From assembly GCA_026724425.1 (NCBI GenBank), contig JAIUCV010000101.1, forward strand, positions 2,728,001 to 2,792,000: a stretch of 64,000 nt of DNA, given 5' to 3'. How positions within the stretch are numbered: the stretch's first letter is position 1; each line of letters starts with the position of its first letter. This stretch comes from Erythrophleum ivorense. Taxonomy: Eukaryota; Streptophyta; Magnoliopsida; Fabales; Fabaceae. The translations under genes were made by a program, and so were the position numbers. Shown piece after piece: positions 18,321 through 28,000 of the stretch. The notes beneath the pieces were generated by a model. It searched no databases. It was given only the letters and a program-made list of their open reading frames with translations, and was not told the DNA's origin.

Positions 18321-21110
18321 ATGAACATGAAGCAGTCAAAGGAAAGTGATGGAAGCAGAGAACCATTGGTTCACAAGGATACGGCTGAATCGAAACCGGA
18401 GCAGCCGTGGATGGTTTATCTCAGCACATTTGTTGCAGTTTGTGGCTCTTTTGCGTTTGGTTCTTGTGTAAGTGAACTTTACGATCCATGGGAAGTCAAC
18501 ACCTTTGTTAGACCGTTACCTAATTTTTTTAAATAAAAAAATGCCTCTTTGATGAATGTTCTTGTTTTTGATGCAGGCGGGATACTCCTCACCTGCTCAG
18601 GCTGCAATTAGGAATGATGTTTCTCTGACTATAGCTGAGGTAAAACATAATCCTTGAAGGAGAGAAATAGATTTAATTTGATCTTGCATTGCCATTGAAG
18701 TTTGCTTGTGGTTGCTGCAGTTTTCACTCTTCGGCTCGTTACTGACTTTTGGTGCTATGATTGGCGCTATCACAAGCGGGCCTATAGCTGACTTAATAGG
18801 AAGAAAAGGGGTCAGGAAAAATTTTGAAACTTTTTTGTTCATCTGAGTTGGCTTTATAAGACTATGGCTTCTTTACTTGTTGTGGATTTGTATCCAGGCG
18901 ATGAGAGTTTCTTCTGCGTTTTGTGTGGTCGGGTGGCTAGCAATCTTTTTTGCCAAGGTCTTGCTCAGGATCCTTACAACAAAATGTGTATGCTGGTCTC
19001 AAAGTTTTGCCTAATGTAACTCTCTTGGTGTAAAATGGTGTTATAATCAAAAGGGAGTAGTGGCTCTGGATTTAGGAAGATTGGCAACGGGATACGGAAT
19101 GGGAGCATTCTCTTATGTGGTGAGCCCATGAAACTAATTTATTCTCTGTTAAAATATCTCCTAAGTCAGGTATACAGAGTAACAATCTGTGAATGATTTA
19201 TGTTGATGGTAGGTACCAATCTTTATAGCAGAAATTGCACCAAAAACCTTCCGAGGGGCTCTAACCACACTAAACCAGGTAAAGAGCATCATGATTCATG
19301 AAGATCTTTTGTCTCCCTAGTTTTGTTTGTGTTAGATAATTCTGAGTCCAAGTTTCTTCTTGTTCCACAGATTATGATCTGCACCGGAGTGTCAGTTTCC
19401 TTCATTATAGGCACATTAGTGACGTGGAGAGTCTTAGCACTAATAGGTTAGGAATCTATTTAACTCTAAATTGGACTACATTGAAGGCAAGATCATTTGT
19501 TAATCTGAGATGGTAACTATGGCTTCAGGAATCATCCCATGCGCTGTCTCCTTTCTTGGCCTCTTTTGTATCCCTGAGTCTCCAAGATGGCTGGTAAGAC
19601 CAGAAGAATCACCATGTAAGCTCACGTGATCCTTTCATGGGAGTTTAATGGTAACATGTGTTTGTAGGCAAAGATGGGGCGTGGTGCAGAGTTTGAAGCT
19701 GCACTGAGGAAGCTCCGTGGGAAGAATGCTGATATATCGGAGGAAGCAGCAGAGATTCAGGTTTTTTTTAATCTTTCTCCTGAATCAAGAAACCATCTCT
19801 TGATCTGACAAACATATCTCTTATCATTCTTGACAGGATTATATCGAAACTCTGGAAAAGCTTCCGAAAGCCAATATGCTGGATTTGTTTCAGAGGAGAT
19901 ACATACGCTCTGTTCTTGTAAATACCATAACAAACAACGTTCTTGCAAACCAAATTTTCTTCTTCTTTTCGTCAAGCTGCACATGTAACCAAATTGCATG
20001 CTTTGTTGGAGCAGATAGCATTCGGGTTAATGGTGTTTCAGCAGTTTGGAGGAATCAACGGGATCTGTTTCTACACAAGCTCTATATTTGAGCAAGCAGG
20101 TTCTTACCCTGAAGATTCTTGAATTCTACTAAACACACCTTCACTTGTTGTATCTTAATCTGATATCTTTGTGTCAGGTTTCCCCACAAGACTTGGGATG
20201 ATAATATATGCTGTTCTTCAGGTTCCACCTTACTTATCTACGAATACGAGCTCAGTGTCATCAAATGCTTGTATTCTTAATCTTTCTCTCTCTTGTTTTT
20301 GTACACAACCAGGTGGTAATCACTGCGCTTAATGCACCTATAGTTGACAGAGCCGGAAGAAAGCCATTGCTACTGGTAAGAAAAGAAAAGAAAAGAAAAG
20401 AGTCTTGACAAGATTTAGGCAGGATGATTGATTATAACTAACTCAAAGGAGTTGTTTGGTGGTAGGTTTCTGCAACAGGGTTAGTGATAGGCTGTTTGAC
20501 CGCAGCGGTCTCGTTCTATCTCAAGGCTCACGACATGGCACCTAAAGCAGTCCCAATCCTTGCTGTTGTTGGTATAATGGTAAGTCATTTGATTTCACCA
20601 AACCAAAACTGATTGTTATAATAACAACGGAGGAAGTTGGTTAAATGTTATTGGTGAGAGAGCAGGTGTACATAGGATCGTTTTCAGCTGGAATGGGAGC
20701 AATGCCATGGGTCGTCATGTCTGAGGTAAGTTAAAAACTCCATATCCATGAGGCACAGTTATAAGGTAAAGAGCTATTCTTCTTACTTGACCGAACAAAT
20801 TCGAAATTTGTAGATATTTCCGATAAACATAAAAGGAGTAGCAGGAGGCATGGCGACTCTGGTGAACTGGTTTGGAGCTTGGGCTGTTTCTTACACTTTT
20901 AACTTCCTCATGTCTTGGAGCTCTTATGGTAAGTAAAGTATATTATCATGTTTACACCGGCAATGGTTGATATGGATAAAACAAATGGTTGCAGGAACTT
21001 TCATCATTTACGCTGTGATCAATGCTTTGGCCATCGTCTTTGTCATCGTCGTGGTACCTGAAACTAAAGGCAAGACATTGGAGCAGATTCAAGCTGTGGT
21101 TAATCCATAG
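18321..21110 (+). CDS. ERD6-like sugar transporter (467 aa, 17 exons)
   Basis: Seventeen exons join in frame to 468 codons: 18321-18467, 18577-18639, 18721-18810, 18898-18957, 19054-19119, 19213-19278, 19371-19446, 19529-19593, 19668-19760, 19837-19917, 20015-20099, 20178-20221, 20313-20375, 20466-20579, 20666-20725, 20814-20928 and 20995-21110. It is a major facilitator of the sugar porter family: ADLIGRKGAMR in loop 2-3, PESPRWL in loop 6-7, QQFGGINGI in helix 7, DRAGRKPLLL in loop 8-9, and PETKGKTLEQIQ at the end, with twelve expected helices. The sequence is closest, from memory, to At2g48020 (ERD6-like 7, also reported as ZIF2, a zinc/monosaccharide transporter). ERD6-like proteins usually export hexoses from the vacuole. 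The gene is intact with all introns, yet lies where A. thaliana has none, between repeated pieces of the TMEM230-like gene. Confidence 0.93.
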
Positions 21111-21684
21111 TTGCAACAGATTTTTGCTTCTTTTTTTCCTCTCTAGATATTTGAATTCATATGTTGGTTATCTATTAGCTGAGGACATTAAGTATCAATC
21201 TTGAATCGCTTCTTTGCTTTTAAGATTCTTCCCTAAACTATTATCAATAACAGAGAAAATGCAGTTCACAGAAACCAAAATCTCTCTACTCATGGAAGTT
21301 TAGATTTGAATTGTTTTTTTCATTTTAAAGTATCAAGACTAATATTTAATTTTGATATAAACTTCGGCTATTTTCTATAAATTTCTGAATTCGGACGTTC
21401 TGCCGTTTCAAGGGTGCAACTAAACAACGCGTAGTTCTCATCTAGATAGCGAATCCGGCAAGACTTGACTTGGTTGCTTTTAAAATGAAAGCATGAAACT
21501 AATCAAAATCTATCTCTCCTCCTCCGTCATCTTCCGCATTTAACTCCGGAAAGAAACAAAAGAGTTTGATTTCGTCTTCGAGCTTGCGATCTTCAGCTTT
21601 TCACGCGACAAAAAAAAAACCTCTGAATTGACGTCGTTGTGATTCTAATCGTTTTCTGGTGAACTTGATTCGGAAGGCTATTCG

Positions 21685-22647
21685 ATGGCTTACGTCGACC
21701 ACGCGTTCTCGATATCGGACGAGGACCTAATGATTGGGACTTCGTACACCGTCAGTAATCGACCGCCGGTGAAGGAGATCTCACTGGCGGTGTCTCTCCT
21801 CGTGTTCGGGACCCTAGGAATCGTCTCCGGTTTCTTCATGGCGTACAATCGAGTCGGCGGTGACCGAGGCCACGGTACGATTTCTTATTTGATTGTCACT
21901 CATTTTCGCTTGCACGGTTCACTTTGCTCGTGTGTAGACGTTTTTGTTGATGAAAAGTAGCTTAGGTTGATGAAATACTTTATAATTTCATAGTCCTGCT
22001 TCTTGCTTATGTGTTTTTGATTCATGTATTGGTTTGCTCGTTTCCTGAAGAAGCCTTCCTAGTTTTGGGAGATTTAGGAGCCATTTAAGGACTATGTTGA
22101 GAAATTTTTGATGATATTGAGGAAAATGTCAGTGAAATTTATATGGTGATCCTAATTCCTAAGCTTTTCTTCTTGTTAGATGGTAGTCGAAATCAATAAA
22201 ATTAATTCCTTGATTGTTTCCAGTTAAGAAATGTGTTTGAATATTTTCTAAAAACGTGTGCTTTTGCAATATATACTCATCTTCTCTGCTAGCCTGAAAA
22301 ACTTGTAATTGCATTGATGCATTTTACACATTTCTGTACTGCTAAGTTAAACAAAGCATTCTGCATCAGATTCTTTGTAGAGTAAAATAGATATTTATTG
22401 CAAGAAACCATCAGTTGTTTCTCATGATTACATCAATAACTGATCGTTTCTATCTTATGTAACGTGTTCTTGGGTTCTTTACTCACTCCTCTCTCTCACT
22501 TTTTGGTTGTCTGATTGTGGAACAGGGATTTTCTTCATCGTGCTCGGGTGTCTTTTGTTTATCCCGGGGTTTTACTATACGAGGATAGCATATTACGCTT
22601 ACAAAGGATATAAAGGCTTCTCCTTCTCAAACATACCATCCGTTTAA
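21685..22647 (+). CDS. TMEM230-like (DUF872) two-helix membrane protein, 103 aa
   Basis: Two exons, 21685-21874 and 22526-22647, give 104 codons. The start is MAYVDHAFSISDEDLMIGTS. Two hydrophobic segments are seen: EISLAVSLLVFGTLGIVSGF (about 33-55) and GIFFIVLGCLLFIPGFYYTR (about 65-85). The C-terminus, YYAYKGYKGFSFSNIPSV, matches the family consensus for TMEM230/TMEM134, small proteins of secretory and recycling vesicles. By order it is the At2g19350 counterpart. A partial, frameshifted copy of the leader, first exon and intron start lies at 16870-17280. Confidence 0.92.
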
Positions 22648-24544
22648 CACCCCGTGTGAATCTCTCTCTCTCTTTTCTCTCACTCAATGTATAGGTTGTT
22701 GTTTCTGAGGGGAGGTTTTAGATTTGCCTAAAAGCAATGACTTCTTCTCTTTAGTGTGATTTTTACATGACTTGAATGATCCTTGTATGATATGTATCTC
22801 TTTTGGTTTCTCATTCTCTTATGTTAGATCATTAGTCTTGGGTAAATATATATATTCCACTTCCTCATTGTTACAGATAAGACCAAACTAATCACAGGTC
22901 ATGATTTGGTGTGTTTAGTGAATAGTAGAACGAGAAATTAACCAGAATGGTATAGAATCTAGAATAATAGGTATTTAACGTTTTGTTCCCTGTAGGAAAC
23001 CCCATGAAATGCTAAACTAGTTTTAGTAGATGAATGAAATTTCGTTTTAAAAAAAAATTCAATCTCGGATGCCAAATCATGCGTCACATTATTCTTACAA
23101 AGAAAATTGAAAAACATTCGTCTTTCTAGATCAAAAAAGTCTTAAAAGTTAAAACAAAGAGAACAATAATTATTAAGGGTTTCTCGGCTAAGGTTAGCGA
23201 AAAATGACTCAAAGTGGGGACATCTAGTCTTAGAATTGAGAAATGAACCAATGTTTCTAAAACTGTCCTTATTGCTTAGTGAACTCCCTTTCCAAGGATT
23301 GAAGCCAGATGCTAGAGCCTAGAATATACACTCCAATGATATTAGGATTTGTGTAAGAATGGCCCACGGCGTAAAGCAGATGAGCCGTTTAGAAGAATGA
23401 AAGAGGATGGGATTATATGCCAATTGAATGCAGAGGATGGCCATATAGGAGGAGAGCATGGCACAAGCAATTAGGAATTAAGGGTTTCTCTGCTAAGGTT
23501 ATATGATCAGTCTAGTCATATACTTGTTTTGGGGGACTGATATTTTAGACCGCCAATGCTGAGCTAGGCTTGATTCGCTGCAAAGTCATTTTGTGTTGTG
23601 CAGATTATTTTGGTCAGTAGAAAGTAGAAAAGCGTGTGGTGGGTAAAGAAGTTGCATAGATTTGGACATGTAAAGAAGTAGAAAATCTACCTCGAGATTA
23701 AGCAGGTGTTATTGCATAGAGCAAACTTAAAACTGATTTAGCATTCCTGTATGCTTTGTATAAAAGCTAACTACCACTTTGTGTTGTACATGCAATAAAA
23801 ATGAAATTTATTTTACCAAGAAGTTCGATTCCATCTCAATGCAAAGTGTAAGTAAATTTGTTTCATCAACTTCTTAATTTAGCTCTTATATTCGTTTGGG
23901 ATCCAGAAAAAAACTCAATTACATTCAAGAAAGCTATTGACCTGAATATAGGATCCATCAACTAAGCAAAGACAAACCTTTACACAAACCGCAAAACAAA
24001 GACACTGAAAGACAGCAAAAAGAGATGTTAAGAAGCTTAAAACTCAAAATGACCAGAAACATAAGAGATGTTTCTTCTACAATTAGTCAACTAACATCAC
24101 AAGGAACAAAGATAGACAGGAAGGCATCAAAGACACTACAGAACAAGACATCAAGACAAGTCAAGGGAAGGCCTTAAGATGGAGCTAAGCCCAAAGAGAT
24201 ATGCATTTATCAAGAATCCATGAAATAAGAAGCTGCATTCGTCATTTCACAGAAATATACGCATCAAATGAATAAGCACAAGCAACTACAACCCAGGGGA
24301 AAAATCAGATATATTCAGAAACAAACCATAAACGTTCAGACACAAACATGATTGCAAAACAGTCATTATCCCAAAAGAAAAACCGAAATAAGTTGATGAG
24401 AGTATCTTTCGTGGGTTATCTTCTTGCTCATTTCATACTCTCAACGACCTTGCACTAGTGTTTTTTAGCCTCTTTCTCCTTAAGGCATGCTTTGGCGTAA
24501 TTTATACTCTGTTGATTTCTTTTAGATTTGAGGCTATTTGATGT

Positions 24545-24700
24545 TCATTCAATAGCCGCTTTGGTTCGGTTTTCATGTTTAAACCAAAATTAAATCAAGC
24601 TATCGCACCGTTTTACATTTACAGTTTTAAAAACCATGTTGTTTTCAGTATTTCGAAACAGCACGGAGTTTGACACTTTGATAAACACTTTTCGGTGCAT
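24545..24700 (+). repeat. Duplicate of the LYAR-type gene promoter
   Basis: AAACCAAAATTAAATCA, the block GCACCGTTTT.C(C)ATTTACAGTTT, and then AACCATGT(T/C)GTTTTCA, GAAACAGC(A/G)CGGAGTTTGA and TTCGATAAAC-like text are repeated in the same order at 25764-25935, which ends about 115 bp before the start codon at 26051. No gene follows this upstream copy. Confidence 0.85.
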
Positions 24701-25417
24701 CTATTAATCTGTTTTTGCTATCATCAAAGAACTAGTATTACGACACTGTTGGCAAATAAATAAGAGTGGATATTTACTTTTGAATATGTCAACATTATCC
24801 AGTGAAAAAGAGGATCACCTTCATGAAACCTTAATGTGATTAGTCTCCGTTATATTCTATCCCTACAATATTAATTCGAATACATTTTAAAACAAAAAAA
24901 CAAAAAAATCCATGTATTTACAGAGAACACCATTGGTTTAATGAATAAATTCTGTTTGGATGCAGGGATAGCATAGGTTAAAAGTGTTTTGAAAAAAAAA
25001 AAAAAAATCCAACTCGGCCAAGTTGACTCGGTGACTCACGAATAGCCCACCCGAATAGTCTTAAATTCAGAATAACCCGCCCAAATAACTGGATCTTAGG
25101 ACGAACGTAACTTGAGGAACCAAAAAGTAAACCGACCCAATTAAAATCGGAAATTGCTTTCAACCAATACTTATATAAACCAATTATATACTTATCTATA
25201 ATTGATGACCCAAGTTGGAATTTGTTAATATATATCAACTAACAAAAGTATATATCATCACAAAACTCTTAGATCACCTTCATGACCTAATACTATATAA
25301 GTAGCATGATATATATCAAGCTTAAACCTAACTCAAACAACAATTGCCAAGAAAAAAGAGTACCTCGAAAATGGATCTCCTAATCCCTTAAAAAACATTA
25401 AGCCTTTTGAAATCTGC

Positions 25418-25588
25418 ATGAAAAATCCAAGTGAAGATCATGCACTCATGGAAGAAGTACACAACCGCGTCCAGAGAAACAAGTGTTTCGTTCAAAGCAT
25501 CAAACCTTTCAAGACACCTCGGAAGGTCCAAGCCAAGATCCTGCATTCATGGAAGCAGTACATTGCCACGAAGAGACACTGGAAATAG
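25418..25588 (+). CDS. Orphan 56-aa open frame
   Basis: The frame starts MKNPSEDHALMEEVHNRVQR and ends KILHSWKQYIATKRHWK before TAG. It is basic and Trp-containing. No family is recognised. The DNA holds two diverged copies of one piece (GATCATGCACTCATGGAAG near 25436 and GATCCTGCATTCATGGAAG near 25534), and in another frame the first copy would read KIMHSWKKY, close to KILHSWKQY of the second. This suggests an older longer frame broken by a shift. It may be a relic, a small peptide gene or chance. Confidence 0.25.
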   Translation: MKNPSEDHALMEEVHNRVQRNKCFVQSIKPFKTPRKVQAKILHSWKQYIATKRHWK

Positions 25589-26050
25589 TGTAAGCAGATC
25601 AAGAGGTAATGTACTTAAGCATTTTGTTTAAAGGTTCACAGAATTTTAATACACATATTCGTTCGAGTTGTTCTTGACAAATTAAAGTTTTACGGATTAA
25701 ACTATTTGTTTTTCTTAATGAATATGTAACATACCGCCGCGCAAACGCGTAGGTACTCTTGATGTTTATTCGAATGGCTTAGCCGATTTGTTTCGGTTTT
25801 TTTAAGTTTATTAAACCAAAATTAAATCAGGCCATGGCACCGTTTCCCATTTACAGTTTAAAAAACCATGTCGTTTTCAATATCGACGAAACAGCGCGGA
25901 GTTTGATTAATTCGATAAACAAATCTTTACAATGTTTTAAACCCTAGTTTGTATACTGGTCTTAAACCTCGCTCTCCAATCTCCACTATCCCAGCTCCTC
26001 AAAAATTGTTCCCCAAATTTCGCTCTCAGATAATCGGAAGAAGGAAGACG

Positions 26051-27470
26051 ATGGTTTGGTTTCAATGCGAGGACTGTGGAGAGAATCTGAAGAAGCCAAA
26101 GCTCCCGAGTCACTTCAGGATGTGCAGAGCCACGAAGGTCTCGATTTCAAATTTCTGGTTTTCATCTTCTTAAAATTGAATCTCTTTGATGATTCTTCAG
26201 CTAAATACTTTCGCTTTTGTTGCTAATCAACTAGTTTTCGTGCATCGATTGTGGAGAAATGTTTGGGAAAGATAGTGTACAAGGACATAACCAGTGCATT
26301 ACCGAAGCTGTAAGTAAATTGACCTTTTTTAATCAGTCTGTTATGGTTATATACGTTCTATGGAACAAAAAGAGCTTAGATGTTAGTTTTTCGGCCATAT
26401 CTTGGATTATAGTGATTGAAGAATTGTTTTTGTTTTGATTGATGATAATTAGGAGAAATATGGTCCAAAAGGTCAGTCAAAGCCATCCAATGGCACACCT
26501 GCAAAGACAAAGGACAACTCTAAGCAACAACCTGACTTTGATATACATGTTGGCTTATCAAATCGATATCCATGGTTTTGTAGGTATATATATATTCACA
26601 TCTTTTCGACTTTCCTTCATTTTTAGCTAATGTGTACTTTTGTTTGAAATGTAATGTTGAATCTGCGAATTATATGAGGACATGGTTTTGAGTGTTTTTT
26701 TATCTAATTTGTTTGTAGCTTATGTAACACAAAGGCTACTAGTCAGCAAACTTTGCTTGCACATGCCGATGGGAAGAAACACCGAGGAAAAGCGAAAGGG
26801 TTCCATGCGAAACAACAAGAACTAGAACAGTCTACGGTGGAGAAGAAGGATGGGAGCGAAAACGCTTCTAATGGTGATTTGAAACAGAAGGAAGAAGACA
26901 TACCTGTCTCCTCCTCAGGTGTTGAGAATGAGAAGAAGAGAAAGCTAGAGGCTTTAGGTGTTCAAGCAGAAGAATCAAAAGGAAGTGAAGTAAAGAAAGC
27001 GAAGAAGCAGGACAATGAGAAGAAAATCAACTGGAAGAAGTTGATCATATCGGCTTTGAAATCCGTAAGTATCATCAATCAACTCACTGTTTTTCGACTT
27101 AACTTGCAATATCCAGTGGTATTACCAAATGCAATGTGACTACGTAATGTAACACATCTATGAATTCGTATTTGATACAGAAGGAAGATAAAACTTTGAA
27201 GATGAAGACACTGAAGAAGCTCGTGCTGGAATCCCTTGTGGAATCAGGGACAGCTCGAGACAAATCTGATGTCAATGCAGAGCTAGAGCTAAAGGTCAGA
27301 CAAATCTCATTCTTCCTAGTTAAGATACTATCATACAACGATCGATCTCTTCTTCCTTGAGAAAGATATTCACTTAAAAGTGTGTTTTGTTGTTATCTTT
27401 CTTGCAGGTTAACTCGAGCTCTAGATTCACGGTTGATGGCAAGTACGTCAAACTTGTGGCTAAAGATTGA
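26051..27470 (+). CDS. LYAR-type C2HC zinc finger, UBP1/nucleolar-type protein (271 aa)
   Basis: Six exons, 26051-26137, 26235-26309, 26453-26583, 26719-27064, 27181-27294 and 27408-27470, join to 272 codons. The N-terminus MVWFQCEDCGENLKKPKL is the LYAR zinc finger (CxxC..HFRMC), followed by a second, FSCIDCGEMFGKDSVQGHNQ. A third, C2H2-like finger spans the exon 3/4 junction (WFCSLCNTKATSQQTLLAHA, H..KKHRGKAK). A Lys/Glu-rich nuclear-signal region follows, then the cell-growth-regulating C-terminal domain with NWKKLIISALKS, LKKLVLESLVESG and FTVDGKYVKLVAKD. LYAR proteins are nucleolar and act in ribosome biogenesis and growth. By order this is the At2g19385 counterpart. The extra C2H2 finger is typical of the plant branch. 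Confidence 0.92.
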
Positions 27471-27778
27471 AATCTAACTCTTGAGACAAGCAAGCAACCA
27501 TAACTTGTCCCCCCGACTCAAATTCGGATTTTGCCTGTCACATTTTTTGCCATGTGATTCGTCATCATTACTGTCTGTACCAATTTTGGATCCTCGTTAA
27601 ACTATCGTATTTTCGGACTTGTATTTCCGAAGTTAGAGAGGTTTCACGAAGGCGGCCTCTCTCTCCTCTCTCTACAACGACAAAGACGTAATAGTTTTGG
27701 TTGAAACAGTTTTGAAGTTGATTTTTATTTGGTTTGAAGTATAAGAGACCTTCACGAGCATACTGTAGCAGCTGCGGA

Positions 27779-27813
<35 letters not shown>

Positions 27814-28000
27814 CTCAAGATCTTCTCTTCTCTCTGCAACTTCAAGCAACTATGTTCATTTGAGGAAAAATGTCTCATGGATCAAGAAAAGTAAAAAAAA
27901 AAAAAAAAAAAGTTGCAGAGTATTGCTCTGTAGAAGAAAGACCATGACTCAAGATTGAATCAGCTTGGTGTCTCAAGAATTTGACGCAAGAAAATAACTG
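27471..28000. other. Convergent spacer with GA microsatellite
   Basis: No gene is seen. It includes a (GA)n tract at 27781-27811 and a poly(A) run at 27891-27911. A. thaliana, as I recall, carries a large gene of unknown function (At2g19390) between the LYAR-type and NDR kinase genes; there is no room for it here. Confidence 0.6.

Larger units (their letters stand above)
22648..26050. other. Gene-poor 3.4-kb region
   Basis: It holds no large coding frame. It contains a duplicated promoter segment (24545-24700 against 25764-25935), a small orphan frame at 25418-25588, a poly(A) tract at about 24991-25005, and a weak local repeat (AAGGGTTTCTC.GCTAAGGTTA at about 23177 and 23479). In A. thaliana I would expect an RRM/zinc-finger gene (At2g19380) here, and no such coding sequence is visible. 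Confidence 0.6.

Noticed and set aside
27568..27958. Frames over the GA tract downstream of the LYAR-type gene
   Set aside because: They are translations of a short microsatellite and poly(A) run between convergent genes.
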